64,000 nucleotides of DNA from Terebella lapidaria (GCA_949152475.1 OX424559.1:21049809-21113808), one strand, 5' to 3'; counted from the first letter of the stretch, positions 44,576-57,668 are shown. Program-made: numbers and translations. The notes: generated by a model not told the origin, from the sequence alone.

Positions 44576-47500
44576 CAAAATACAGCACACTTGCACATAA
44601 ATTTTGATGCAGTTTAGGCAGTGAATCTAATTGCAATTTTTCACCACATTATATTTTGATCAAATGAGATTATTTCTTACGAGAACGTTTTTTTCCCCAA
44701 AAACTAAGTGGGATTTTACAATAATAAACTCGTTGAATGTTTTCTGCCAGGCCGCACATGTGTTGGAAGTGCAGGCGGGTGGAAGATCGTTTGGGTCAGT
44801 GAATCGTTCAACCGTGACTAAAGAGTGGTATCAATATCACAGAAGCAAAAATACTGATCATCAGGGGTAGAGGCTACCAGAATATTGACTCCCAACTCCC
44901 AACTGCGGACGACAGTTTTGTTTTTAGGCAAAGAAATTCGTAATTAACATTCATCATTTATCACCCTTTCTCTCAGACCCTTCCTCTCAGACCACCATAA
45001 CAGAAGTCATAAAAATTCATTTTGTAATTTGCTAGTGTTCCAGTGACGATTTTCCACAGACATGTACTTCAAACAGTTGGACCACCTCCCTTTGGTTATG
45101 CACTGGAACCCTCGGGAACCATGTGGTGTATATCATGGAGCTTAAAAGATTCGTTGTTTTGGAGAGATGGTTTTGACATTTCATTTGATTTATTTATTCG
45201 GCGTTCAAAGTATAAGCTCACCATATGACGATACAGTATACAACATATTACATGACACAATGTGGATAAACCGACACATAAGGCGATACAATACATACAT
45301 TATGGATGTTGACCCGATCCCTCAGGGTCCATGGCGTGCGGGTTGCATATTCAACAGAGAACTGACCAGATCAGCCAATGCAGGAGACTTGGTCAAGACC
45401 CATTTCGGTCAGTGCCTCTATTGAATCATGTCCGTTGTTCAATTCTACGATAGCATTGGAAATAGCATGTTAAATGCCCGTTTAAATTATTGTGCTATCA
45501 GTGCTGTTAATATATTGGGTATTAGACATGAACTGTGTTTTTAATAGGTGTCATATTCATCACACAACCGATCAGTCACAAAAACGTTGCATATGTTGTT
45601 ATGCTATAGAGTATTCGTTAAAATTTGGAGTTATGGTTTTTATGAACAGACTTTCAGTCTGCAACTTTACTCTAAGTAAACGTCGGATCACACGAGATAA
45701 CATGTAAAAAAATCAGACTATAATTGCTCGTTGTGTTCTGTTGGTTGACATGGCAAAGTGATTAATGATTGTCAAGGAGGAGACACGAATCATAATAGAT
45801 TTATCATGCTTCATTCTGGACGTTATAGATAAACAGATATTCTCTGATTCGTATACGGATTCACATCCCTCACATGCAGATTCAAATAGACCATATCATT
45901 ATCCCGATATGCTAATTTTGCCATTGTATATTGCTGTTTCTTAAGTGCCGGCGTAGTTCAGGGAGACACCAGTATATTGGGTTAAAAGATTTCAGGTAGC
46001 GCTCGAGTCCAGATATGGCACAGTTTAAGGACGAATTGCGTGTGAAATCCCGAATCTGGAACGCGCCTGTTCTCCATTCACTACAATTCCTGTGATACTT
46101 TTTATAGAACCTCATCATCCATGGCTATACATATCTCTGTTAAAGAAGTTTCGGGAAGAAAGGTTGTGTAGTCTTGCTGATTTTAATACCTTTATGTTTA
46201 CATTATAAATAAATGGGACAGCGGCTCACTGCAGTGTTTAGTTTGTTACCCGCAGTCAATCCTTCAGCAATGAATGTTCCCGACATGACCTTTGCTTAGC
46301 TTCACCAACTATTTTTAGTTGTTGGTGAAAACATCAAAATGTGGAAATTAAGCATACAAATATATATCCTCAACTGCAATACTAGGAAAACATCGTACAG
46401 ATGATTCAATTACTTTCAAGTGATAAATGGAGATTGGTCCATTGGAACTGGTTTAGTAGCCCAAATACACCCCCTTAAATAAATGGCATCGAATTTCTAT
46501 TGTGAAACAACAAATATCAAGTTTCAGCTAACGAAAATCGCTATAATGGGTTTTTTAACCACAGGTCAATGATTCGCTAACTAAGTCAGGGAGTTATGTA
46601 TCGAAAATACCCACGATGCTCAACTGTCGAAATGTATTCAGAAAGGTTGCTGTAACTTTGCTTTTATATCACATCTCAAATCTGTTCACTTGATGTAATT
46701 CATCGTTGCGTTTACCATGCCCGAGGTTAGGGACACTATAAACTTGTCTGACAATCACTTTTGTCTGCACCTTCTATTTTCAATGCAAAACATATGATAT
46801 TGAACATCAAAATGAAACCAACTTTCTCATTGGCTCTACCGCATAGTGTTCTTAGAAATATACACATTTATCATTGTAATTACCCTCCCTGTAATGTATA
46901 TTTCAAAATATAGCCAAATACACGGTCAATACATGTATATTCAAGTTCCAGCGATGTTTCTCACGACAATGGATAGAACATTGGGCATGTTGTTGTTAAG
47001 AATTCACGTTTGATGACTAAGTGGTACAAGCAGATAATAAAGGTCAGCTGAAAACCAGATCAAGATCCTACATTCACGAGTTGAGATATTTACTTTTCTA
47101 ATCATTGACCGGAATTACATGTGTATGACATAAATCGAGAATGGCTATCGTGTATACGAAATAAGAGAAGGTATCATTTGTGTGTGTGGAACAAAGCGAA
47201 GCGATTTCACTGGCACATGAATCGGAGCTGGGACTTGTTATTATGTTATAGGCGATATTAGGTGATAGCCTACTCGATTGGTGTCGTACACCTGTAGCCG
47301 GAATGTAATTTCCCATTGATGATTATATTTGTTAACGGTGTGGAGAGAGGGTCGAAGAGTTTTTTGTAAAATAAATAACTGTATCAACATAATCTAGAGC
47401 TTCAAAATGACATATATTATGGAGTAAATGATCAGCATGGTAAAACTGAAAAGAATATAATGGGTCACAGTATCCATTCGCATGGAAAACACGATGTGCA

Positions 47501-47654
47501 ACGAATGTGCAAGATGTGAATTTGGACAAAAAATGTGCTGAAAAGTTTATGTCATTTCAGGTAAATGTTCGTGATTTTGATCGAATATGTCGAAGAAACC
47601 AGCACGGTGGCCCCCTATTTTCTTTTCAGTATTAGGATGCTGATCATTTACTTG

Positions 47655-47880
47655 AAGTGTGAAATCAGGTAAATCAACCTAATTTGAAATATGGAGATTT
47701 TTTGTTGTTGATTTATCAATAGGTAAGTTATTCAAGTTTAGGGAAGAAAGACGGGTTTTCCCCTTACAGGCACACGAACGTGAAAGTGTGATATTAAGGT
47801 ATATCTATCTAATTTGAAAGTTAGCAAAATGATTCGCTTATTTATCTATCAGTAGGTAAGTTATTCAAGGCAAAGTATAT
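47655..47880 (+). repeat. Imperfect ~135-bp duplication
   Basis: Segments with CTAATTTGAAA, TTTATC(A/T)ATCAGTAGGTAAG-like sequence and GTTATTCAAG occur at about 47678-47730 and again at about 47808-47870. Old tandem duplication; no function suggested. Confidence 0.55.
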
Positions 47881-49051
47881 AATTATTGCGCATTCCGCTC
47901 AATGGCTATTAAATATATATTATTAGCTTCTCACGGTAGCCTTCATACATAACATTCTGGAGGGTACTTGGAATATTGATAATCCATCAAACAAACACTA
48001 AAATGTTGGACTTTCTGTGCTGGTTGTTTTCCTTATATGTTTTCAGGTACTTTTTTCATCAAACAATTCGATGCTAAGAATGCTGTCCTGTCCATCTAAT
48101 AAATATTGCTGTGGTTTAAGAGTGTATCTGATAACACACAATGTATTTGTTTTGTTTGTTTTTTTTTTTTTGCATGACTGACATAAGCGTTGCTATCAGT
48201 CACATCCTAATTGCCCATCCATCCAGACTCAACAACTCAAGTTTTCAGTTTTCACATATACGTAACGTCGAATTTAAGTGTGCTTTTATGGTCATTAGAA
48301 TAGCTAACGATGCTCAAAAGTACAAGTAGAATGCTCAGAATTCTTCTGAGACCAAAAATTACAATGAAGAGGAATTTATGGGGCAGGATCAGGCGATTTT
48401 TCGAACAAATCTGAACTCAGTCTTCGAGCATTCAGTAACAGTGGGTGAATTTACAATATTTATGTCAACATAACCTTGAGTTTGACTACTGAAGGACATC
48501 TGCAGTTTTATTTCATTACACGATGTAAAGATACGTGTTTTTACGTTTTTTTACGTTTCCATATTACTGCGAAAAATCATAAACATGAGATATGTGTCTA
48601 AAGATCAACCCCTACATCTAGAAGAGGATAAATGTTTGTGCTTGTGCACTCTGAACTCATACTATGTGAAATGCATGGCGCTGAGAAGAGCATTATACAT
48701 CACTTCTTGTCTTGGTGTGATCATTCAAATCCTACCCCCATTTTTGAAGTTTCCTCTGACATGAGAGACCAACGTGTCCATTTTATATATGTATTCACTG
48801 TTGGGAACTGCTATTTGGTTTTCTTTCCCTCCGTAGTGAATAGTTTACGTGTATCTGCAACTATTTCTGCCACACAACAATCTGCAAACCCTGATTCAGA
48901 AACTTTGCACAACTAGAACATATATGAAATTTAACTGAAGATGAAGAGATTAGATTTATCATTACAAAATGCTCAATCACGTGACCGTGTGGAACTCATC
49001 AACGAAGTGTCCTCCTAGGATGCCAACCGATCCCAGAAAGCAGACCTGTCT

Positions 49052-49207
49052 TCATGGAAGAATCCCTGATTGTTGAAGGTACGAAAGCGACCAGTTGCCT
49101 AGATCGTCAAAGCAGTCGATTCTGTGGTAAGCGGAGATGTCGGTCTGCCACCAGAATGTCACGGTCGTTCCTACTGTGCCTCTCACTATCCCTGGTCGAG
49201 CCACCAG
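49052..49207 (-). CDS. Possible Ig-like exon fragment
   Basis: On the minus strand an acceptor-like GGCTCGACCAG is followed by an open frame GIVRGTVGTTVTFWWQTDIS and onward (AYHRIDCFDDLGNWSLSYLQ). The G-x-V-G-x-x-V-T-F-x-W pattern resembles an Ig B-C strand region and loosely the LEGTKLVLKW part of the exon at 24185. Frame and family are uncertain, and it may be chance. Confidence 0.2.
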   Translation of the reverse strand: MVARPGIVRGTVGTTVTFWWQTDISAYHRIDCFDDLGNWSLSYLQQSGILP

Positions 49208-49413
49208 ATGTTCACCACAATGTGGATACGATACACGAAACATACAACTATATGTAAACTTTAGATATCCGACGATATAATGCATAGTCAATAATTAGAT
49301 ACTAGTGTATTTCTGAGTTATTTTAGTGTTATTTGTGATAAAATTCGCGCGGATAGTTTGGGGTTTTTATTAATTAGGCATGTCTCTATAGGCCCACTAC
49401 GCAGCGCTGTTAG

Positions 49414-49430
49414 GGGCGGGGGGGGGGGGG
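49414..49430. repeat. Poly-G run
   Basis: GGGGCGGGG followed by about 14 G. Similar G homopolymers lie at about 55636-55645 and 55776-55797. Length is unreliable in sequencing. Confidence 0.9.
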
Positions 49431-49591
49431 GTTATGTCTGAATGAGGATGTCCTTTTGAAACCAGTGATACGAAGAATATCGTTCACTGGCCGATATTAG
49501 GCCGGGTTCGCAATGTCAAATGTTACTGGGTCGTTGTGTAATTGATGAGCCGGCAGTTTTCAATAAGAACTGTTTATTTGGATGATAATAT

Positions 49592-50211
49592 TGTGGCGTA
49601 ATAGCGTTCTACCGGCGGCTATTACGCCGACGAGATCGTACAGTACGAAGTAGGTCGTGCGTAGAACACAAGACAGGAAGTCCGGCGTAAATTCCACAAT
49701 AATCCGGAGTTTATTAGGATGATTAATTTCCGATGACGATCACGGTCAATCACACACTCACTCGTGATCCCGCAATATAGTCTGATGTATATTATAGTCC
49801 GATTTTTAGTTAACTTCTTCTGGATATTCAATGTTCTTTAATTGTACCTCTCAATATTAATATCCATCTTCATTCATGGGAGCCATTTTCCATAACTGTG
49901 GGAAAGTGCGGGGCTAAGTGCTGAATGTCTGTATTTTCCCACGTCGTGAAGCAGGAGTTCATGTGATTTGTCAATTGTGAGATAATGTCTGGGTGGGCGT
50001 GGATATATGTCTGGAAATGTGCTGATTGGAGGGAATGAGGGGTGTGTCATCGTGAGCAGAGTTGGTTACATGTAGGTGCGGTGCGAGGACGGTATGTGCC
50101 GGTGACGTAAGGTAAGTATGAAGTCATGTGATGAATCTGTGTCTTGTATGTCGAGTGGGAGAATGTGTCAGGGAGGGGTTTCGGGCCGATAACTGTCATA
50201 AATATTCTACA
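49592..50211 (-). mobile_element. 3' LTR of gypsy-2
   Basis: 620 bp. On the minus strand it starts TGTAGAATATTTATGACAGT and ends ...GCTATTACGCCACA. The solo LTR at 26265-26871, bounded by a target-site duplication, confirms both termini. It contains CGGACT words, an AATAAA box (~49708 on the minus strand reading AATAAACTCCGG) and an inverted GGCGTAATAG...CTATTACGCC pair at its 3' end. A GAAGGGGTG purine-rich stretch just upstream may act as polypurine tract. Confidence 0.9.
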
Positions 50212-53200
50212 AAACACCCCTTCGTCAAATTACCCCCTGGGAATTTATCCTCCCCGAAACCTAACTGTTCAAAAGTCTAAACATGATAAGCTAAAAGTCC
50301 TAAAGCAAAGCACATTCACCGCGCGAGACAATGATAAAGCAATGGTTACAATGAAAATTTCTAACTGTCAAAATAAAGTCATCAGTCAGTCAGTCAACAG
50401 TCACTAAGATGATATGAACACATTGGACAAATACATTTACGACAACGACAGGTGAAAATGAAACACTAAAATCAGCACATAAATCACAGTTTAAAAGAAT
50501 CACATGTATATATATATTATTGGAATGTAAAAACCACAATCCTCTACGCTCTCTAGTAGAACGGAACAATCTTTAAAGTCTGAACCTCCTGGAATGGAAC
50601 AGGTTTAATTCGCAATACATTTATATGACATGTATAGTCTGATTTACACAGGTCACAGCTAACCTGGTGCTGTGACCTGAAGTGCAATGTGCGGGTCCGA
50701 TCTCACGCACACCTGATGCTCTAGTCCGTAGAACGGTCGCGCCTCCCTGGCGCAGGAGGTCGAGCGGCTGGTGATGCCTGTTGCATCAGCCGCCGTTGCT
50801 CGTCAGGTGGCAGGTGCGGCAACACGGACACAATCGTGGTCCACAGTTCGTCCGGAATTCCGGGAGACTCCGGTGGTGACGACGATGACATGGAGAGGCG
50901 TTCGTTCGTTCCGAAGTACGGAGTTCCTCCCGAAGTTGCTGATTCTCTTCAAGGAGAGGGTGCGGGGCCATGGGGGTCTGTTGCTCGTGTAGCTACCCCA
51001 TGCAAAATCCGATGGACATGGCGTTGTATTCTGCCTGACGGATGTGGGCATCCATGGCCAAGACATACCCATGATGAATGGCACAGAAGTGCTGATGGGC
51101 CATGTCGTCCGCACTAGCCAATGCCATTGACATAGAGGGTCCGCATCCATCGCTGCTCACGTAATCTGTTCCGACCAGTAAGCCTGGTGTGGCCCAAGTC
51201 CGGCAGGAAGGCGACGGGTGTCGTCGTCCTGATAGGGTTCGATCCTGATAGGGGCCGATCCGGGTCATTGGCCCAAGTGACGAGTGTGGTTGTAGGTGGC
51301 AACATCTCCTCCTAGTAATCCAAGTACGGAGGAGGGGGTTCGAAAGTAATCAGTCTGCGAGACAGCTCCATGGGTGAGCCCGGTCCGTTGTCGGGCATTC
51401 GATGCTGTTGAGGCTCCGGCTCGTCCTCGATGGCCTAGAGTGGCGGCGGCTAGTCGCATTCCATAGGCGACTCGGTGTCCGTGGCTTGAGCAACCACCTC
51501 CGAGGGGGCGGTTCCTTGGTTACGGAGTCCGTTTCCTTGGCCGTTTCCATGGGTTCAGCCTTGTCCGAAGTTTTGATCAAGTCTGTCTCGGCCATAGGTC
51601 GACTTGGCAGAGGCGGGTACTCGTCCGGAGGTGGCACGAGTCCCTTATGTACTCTGTTGTCCGTAACGTTAGGCGCTGTTGGCCTCTCTACAGCCCGACA
51701 GTTGAGTCCCCAGTCGCCCATGAGGCTGAGGTTTGTAGTCGAGGTTCGGCTGCTTTCATGGCCGTAGTCCGATAAGTGATGGGAAGCTCGAAGCTGAATA
51801 TCTCGAACCATGCGCTCCAAGTGCTCCTCATCAGTTTTTGATTTTAATTGAGCGAACTCAATCTGGTCTAGTTCCAATTGTACTTCTGGTACAGAGTTCG
51901 GCGGACACTGTGACATCAGTGCAGGTGCCATCGCCCAAATTCCAAAAGTAAGGACAGAGTCCGGGGTACGCCGAAAGATCGGCACATGCGCTGGTACGCA
52001 TGGGGGACGACAGTTGGGGTTGGGTTGCATATCCACCCCACAGCGTGTTGCGAATCGCTTGACAATGTTGGCTGAGGCCATCAGTGATCCCTGCTGGAAT
52101 ATCGGGAACCGGTCCGAATGACTAGTCGTAGGCGTTGAGATGTGCTGTATCATATCCTCTAGTGTCAATGTCATGTATGCGTCCCGTGCGGGGCACACGA
52201 AGAATCGAATGAAGGGCATAATGATATGCCAGTACGTGTGCATCCAACTCTTGTGGAGTCCGTAGTGGGGCCCGGCGAGGTACCGTGGGCCAAGAATGTG
52301 TCAGGGAGGGGTTTCGGGCCGATAACTGTCATAAATATTCTACAAAACACCCCTTCGTCAAATTACCCCCTGGGAATTTATCCTCCCCGAAACCTAACTG
52401 TTCAAAAGTCTAAACATGATAAGCTAAAAGTCCTAAAGCAAAGCACATTCACCGCGCGAGACAATGATAAAGCAATGGTTACAATGAAAATTTCTAACTG
52501 TCAAAATAAAGTCATCAGTCAGTCAGTCAACAGTCACTAAGATGATATGAACACATTGGACAAATACATTTACGACAACGACAGGTGAAAATGAAACACT
52601 AAAATCAGCACATAAATCACAGTTTAAAAGAATCACATGTATATATATATTATTGGAATGTAAAAACCACAATCCTCTACGCTCTCTAGTAGAACGGAAC
52701 AATCTTTAAAGTCTGAACCTCCTGGAATGGAACAGGTTTAATTCGCAATACATTTATATGACATGTATAGTCTGATTTACACAGGTCACAGCTAACCTGG
52801 TGCTGTGACCTGAAGTGCAATGTGCGGGTCCGATCTCACGCACACCTGATGCTCTAGTCCGTAGAACGGTCGCGCCTCCCTGGCGCAGGAGGTCGAGCGG
52901 CTGGTGATGCCTGTTGCATCAGCCGCCGTTGCTCGTCAGGTGGCAGGTGCGGCAACACGGACACAATCGTGGTCCACAGTTCGTCCGGAATTCCGGGAGA
53001 CTCCGGTGGTGACGACGATGACATGGAGAGGCGTTCGTTCGTTCCGAAGTACGGAGTTCCTCCCGAAGTTGCTGATTCTCTTCAAGGAGAGGGTGCGGGG
53101 CCATGGGGGTCTGTTGCTCGTGTAGCTACCCCATGCAAAATCCGATGGACATGGCGTTGTATTCTGCCTGACGGATGTGGGCATCCATGGCCAAGACATA

Positions 53201-54427
53201 CCCATGATGAATGGCACGGAAGTGCTGTTGGGCCATGTCATCCGCACTAGCCAATGCCATTGACATAGAGGGTCCGCATCCATCGCTGCTCACGTAATCT
53301 GTTCCGACCAGTAAGCCTGGTGTGGCCCAAGTCCGGCAGGAAGGCGACGGGTGTCGTCGTCCTGATAGGGTTCGATCCTGATAGGGGCCGATCCGGGTCA
53401 TTGGCCCAAGTGACGAGTGTGGTTGTAGGTGGCAACATCTCCTCCTAGTAATCCAAGTACGGAGGAGGGGGTTCGAAAGTAATCAGTCTGCGAGACAGCT
53501 CCATGGGTGAGCCCGGTCCGTTGTCGGGCATTCGATGCTGTTGAGGCTCCGGCTCGTCCTCGATGGCCTAGAGTGGCGGCGGCTAGTCGCATTCCATAGG
53601 CGACTCGGTGTCCGTGGCTTGAGCAACCACCTCCGAGGGGGCGGTTCCTTGGTTACGGAGTCCGTTTCCTTGGCCGTTTCCATGGGTTCAGCCTTGTCCG
53701 AAGTTTTGATCAAGTCTGTCTCGGCCATAGGTCGACTTGGCAGAGGCGGGTACTCGTCCGGAGGTGGCACGAGTCCCTTATGTACTCTGTTGTCCGTAAC
53801 GTTAGGCGCTGTTGGCCTCTCTACAGCCCGACAGTTGAGTCCCCAGTCGCCCATGAGGCTGAGGTTTGTAGTCGAGGTTCGGCTGCTTTCATGGCCGTAG
53901 TCCGATAAGTGATGGGAAGCTCGAAGCTGAATATCTCGAACCATGCGCTCCAAGTGCTCCTCATCAGTTTTTGATTTTAATTGAGCGAACTCAATCTGGT
54001 CTAGTTCCAATTGTACTTCTGGTACAGAGTTCGGCGGACACTGTGACATCAGTGCAGGTGCCATCGCCCAAATTCCAAAAGTAAGGACAGAGTCCGGGGT
54101 ACGCCGAAAGATCGGCACATGCGCTGGTACGCATGGGGGACGACAGTTGGGGTTGGGTTGCATATCCACCCCACAGCGTGTTGCGAATCGCTTGACAATG
54201 TTGGCTGAGGCCATCAGTGATCCCTGCTGGAATATCGGGAACCGGTCCGAATGACTAGTCGTAGGCGTTGAGATGTGCTGTATCATATCCTCTAGTGTCA
54301 ATGTCATGTATGCGTCCCGTGCGGGGCACACGAAGAATCGAATGAAGGGCATAATGATATGCCAGTACGTGTGCATCCAACTCTTGTGGAGTCCGTAGTG
54401 GGGCCCGGCGAGGTACCGTGGGCCAAG
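50162..54427 (-). repeat. 2,133-bp direct tandem duplication
   Basis: Unit 1 is 50162-52294 and unit 2 is 52295-54427. Every landmark is offset by exactly 2,133 bp. I noticed only three substitutions, all within 23 bases (51085 A/53218 G, 51095 A/53228 T, 51107 G/53240 A). Each unit includes most of the accessory reading frame, the 3' untranslated region and the first 50 bp of the LTR, so an LTR edge is embedded inside the element at 52295-52344. The junction shares a single G or so. Confidence 0.95.
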
Positions 54428-55344
54428 TTCGTTCGCGTTCCGACTCCTCATCGCTCGTGCAGAAGGGGCAATCGAAACCTCCAGTTCCGAGGAGCAATGG
54501 CATGAGGGTCTGGAATTGACCCTCTGTTAGTGTCGACGGCACTGAAAAGTCATGGACATGCCCGTTGTCGGCATGGCAATTCCGTTCGTACAATGGAATG
54601 GCATTCCAGTCGATTGGACTCGTCTCGTGGGGTGTGGGGGGACGAGGCACCAACTCCATCAGTTCGTCAACTTGTCGTCTGTAAGTCTGTTGGCTGAGTT
54701 CACGGGAGTCTTGATTTCCCTGAGTCCGGAAAAAGTCCATATTATGCAGAAGAATACCCCCGCGATGATGACGCATGCGGCAGCAACGCGAGAGGTCGTA
54801 CTGGTGCGGCCGGTCTAGCCGGAGAAGACGAAGTAGCCGACACAGGGGTCGGCCGTGACGCAGACACCGGTGGTGTGGCCGTAAGTGGCTTCGGTCCGGA
54901 GTCCGTAATACTAGCCGGGGCTTTGGCTGCGTCCCTTGCAGCCCTGGCTTGTTCCACAATCTTTCCGCCCTCTCCCAGGCGCTGTAGATCTGGTACGCTG
55001 AAGTCCGACATAGAGTCCGATGATGGACTCGGTGTATGGCGCTCTCCGCGCTGGGCGAGTTTCACCATCACTTTCCGTCGTAAGACGGACTCAGGTCTGG
55101 AGGCTGGCTCCGAATCGGACACAGTAATTACGTCCGAGGTAAGGGAACCCGTTCCCGAAGCTCCAGCAGCTGTCGCCGGATCTTTGATGACAATGGGATG
55201 ATCCGGCTTTTCCCCTGCCTCCACTATCCTCACCGCTATCAGTTGTTCATCATTTTCAGCATCAGATGCCGCCTTCTGATTCGATGTTATCCCCCTCCTT
55301 ATCGGAGGAAGACATAGTCCGTCTTCACTCACTAATGTGAGCAT
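50786..55344 (-). pseudogene. Gypsy-2 accessory region, zinc-finger-like ORF
   Basis: Downstream of integrase, in the same direction. It starts with a Ser/Pro/Ala-rich frame (55344-54742: GITSNQKAASDAENDE, ...PSPSSDSMSDFSVPDLQRLG). A second frame (54959-54255) has LLHNMDFFRTQGNQDSRELS and a finger-like segment FDCPFC...LDAHVLAYHYALH, a C-x2-C with two His about 30 residues on. A third frame (54451-53483) follows with FVCPARDAYMTLTLEDMIQH...H, ending after a basic KPRTPSRLWN tail. The same frame continues past two stops to a coiled-coil-like HPLLEENQQLREELRTSE (~50960). No envelope features (signal peptide, transmembrane anchor) are seen. Function unknown. Confidence 0.5.
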
Positions 55345-56857
55345 ACACTCACTAGTCCGTCTGCTTTTTCTGATACAACGTGCGTATTAGAATTATTCAC
55401 AAAGTCCGTGAATTACTAGGCAAAAGTCCGTTCAATTGCCGTATGAAGTGTTCGTTCAATATATTGTTAATAGTCTTTAGAACACTGTTAAAATGCAACA
55501 CTCTAACCACGTGATGTTTTATCTTCAGTGTCCGCAGCCAGAATGACCTACTTCTAAAACTTTCCACTTATTTGGCATTCGTACACACGCAAGTTGCTGA
55601 CAGTGTCTTTTTGCGGGTTTCTCCACAATCCGCGGGGGGGGGGGTTGGTGCGCTCAGTCTATTGCCTATATACGTTTTTACGTTCGCTTGATTCATCTCG
55701 GCTCTAAGTCGTGCGAATAGGGGCGGTCCATCACCTAGGCAACGCGTGTACATCAAAGCTCTGGTTCATCACACCAGTCCGGGGGGGGGGGGGGGGGTGG
55801 CAGTAGGTTAGCACACAGCTGCTCTATTTTCCATAGTCCGTATCAAACTTCTGGATCACACAATCCAAACATATCACTGTCTTTTGAGCGTACAGTCAAA
55901 TTTACTGCACCTTTTTCGTGCTTCCACACACTATTGTAATTAGCTGGGAAAGTTTTTATGGAGGTGCCGCGGGCGGCTTCAGTGTTTATTTGCGCTACTT
56001 GTTTCCCGTGTGACCTCTTTCAATTAGTCCGTTCCTTATCTTCACAATTAGCACACAATAAACTGTTTGATCGAATTGTTTGTAACAGACGATCACTATT
56101 CATATAACTGCTGTAGTATAAATACAATGCTCTCAGAAGTTTGTTCAGTCCGTTCGTTTTCATCCAGTGCCATAGATGAAGGAACCGTGATTATTTTCGT
56201 GAGGGGTTGGTGGGGTGATCTGGGCGGCCCGGATGGGCACGTTGCATAATTTTTCAATGAATGGGATGACAGGTCGCACGTTGGTATGCAGAGGGTTGTA
56301 CATAACTGACTCCTGCTTCCTGTAAGGGCATTCCCCTGAATAGTGCATAGGGGGAGCAGAGGCTCATATCTGACGCTTGCTCGGGAGACGACTATCCTCT
56401 CACCTCGTCCGCGACAAAGTGACCTTGCTCACGGCGGGGCATGACGACTGACACCTGGGTGGAATTGGTTAATTATGAAATATTTAGGCAGTGCGCAACA
56501 GGCACAAGATGATAATGGAGAAGTATGAAGTAATATGCAATGCATAACATCATATACCACATCATAGCATCATAACCAGCATCAATATTATAATGTCATA
56601 TCAATAGTATATATGAAAAACGCCTCACTGACATCAGTACATAAAAATGGTTATTGCAATGAGTATGTACATAATATTATTATATTATAAAAGTATAGTT
56701 GGGGTGATATGACATCATAGTCCAATAGACAAACTTATATTCATCATGGTAGAAATCAGTCCCTTAGCACAGCCGTGGTCATCTAAACCGGGCTGGGCGG
56801 CGAATCGTGTGTTTGGGCCTCGCTTGTAGATGAGTCCGTAGCAATCGCGGGTTTGGG
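55345..56857 (-). other. Non-coding spacer between integrase tail and accessory region
   Basis: 1.5 kb without a meaningful minus-strand frame. It contains two G homopolymers and many AGTCCG words. It could hold a promoter or splice signals for the accessory transcript, but nothing specific is visible. Confidence 0.45.
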
Positions 56858-57667
56858 TCAGCGGGTTTTTGGCGCTTGCTGTGAAGCACTAGAGTTCGAC
56901 TTGCCCGATCTTCGCTTCTGACGACGACGTCGCGGTCCGGGTGGGGTACTTGTGTGACTGGCGGGTGATGATGTCGTACCAGTTTCGGTAGTCCGATCGG
57001 TTTCTGACGGTTCGTCTTGTACGGTGACATCCCAGGGGTAGAGGAATTCCTTGAGGAGCCCCAGGGGATCGATAAAGGGTTCAGTCTGTGAGTCCGTACT
57101 ACTTGACGACTCAGGTGGCGATACGACTTGATTGTGAAAGTTCAGCAACTGTGCGTCACCTTCGTATGGTTTTATGACATCAAGATGGACGACTCGAGTA
57201 TTTCGTAGGTTTGAGACTAGTGCAATTCGATAGTATACCTCAGTGATGCGTTCCAGGACTTTCCAGGGTCCGGTCCAGGGTCGGGCGAATTTATTGTTCT
57301 GTGTGAGAGGCAGATAGTAATATCATATCAACTTTCCCGGCTGGAACTGAGGGCGAGATTTCGCATGTGCGTCATATCCCATTTTCTGACGGGTTGCAGC
57401 CTTTTGTAGATGGTCTTGCGCAAACCCATGGGCAGCTCTGATAGCAGTTCGTAGATACTTGACATATTCGGGTCTGCATGGAGGTAGCGGTTCTGGATCG
57501 TACGTTGGAAACATCAAGTCAAGAGGCAAATTGCATTCATGTCTGTATACCATCAGGTGTGGTGTACACCCAGTAGAGGAATGCACTGAGGTGCGGTACG
57601 CCCTGAGTACATATGGTAGGTGCAAATCCAAGTCATTTCCGCGATCACTGACGAATGCACTCAACAT
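56858..57667 (-). pseudogene. Gypsy-2 integrase C-terminus and tail
   Basis: Continues integrase beyond the MITE: MLSAFVSDRGNDLDLHLPYV, RAYRTSVHSSTGCTPHLMVY, then PQFQPGKLI and a TGA at 57323-57325. In the same frame a GPY/F-type domain follows (ARPWTGPWKVLERITEVYYR, ...NTRVVHLDVIKPYEG), then a Ser/Thr/Pro-rich tail with a basic PRRRRQKRRSGK cluster, a possible nuclear-localisation or chromatin-targeting signal. The frame ends at about 56858. Confidence 0.8.
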
Positions 57668-57668
57668 A

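Larger units (their letters stand above)
42630..49050. other. 6.4 kb AT-rich DNA without recognised genes
   Basis: Short open frames only, for example 48632-48916 plus and 44631-44870 plus. The latter contains a possible acceptor at TTTCTGCCAG (44751) followed by 38 open codons, with no family match. Low-copy internal duplications occur near 44315 and 47660. No transposon termini, RNA genes or convincing exons were found. It may be intergenic or a large intron. Confidence 0.45.

Noticed and set aside
48632..48916. 94-codon plus-strand frame
   Set aside because: No domain, no splice sites in keeping and no codon bias. Plausible by chance in this length of AT-rich DNA.
51402..51767. Plus-strand 121-codon frame present twice (again at 53535)
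   Set aside because: Duplicated with the tandem unit and antisense to the longer accessory frame. Repetition reflects the duplication, not selection.
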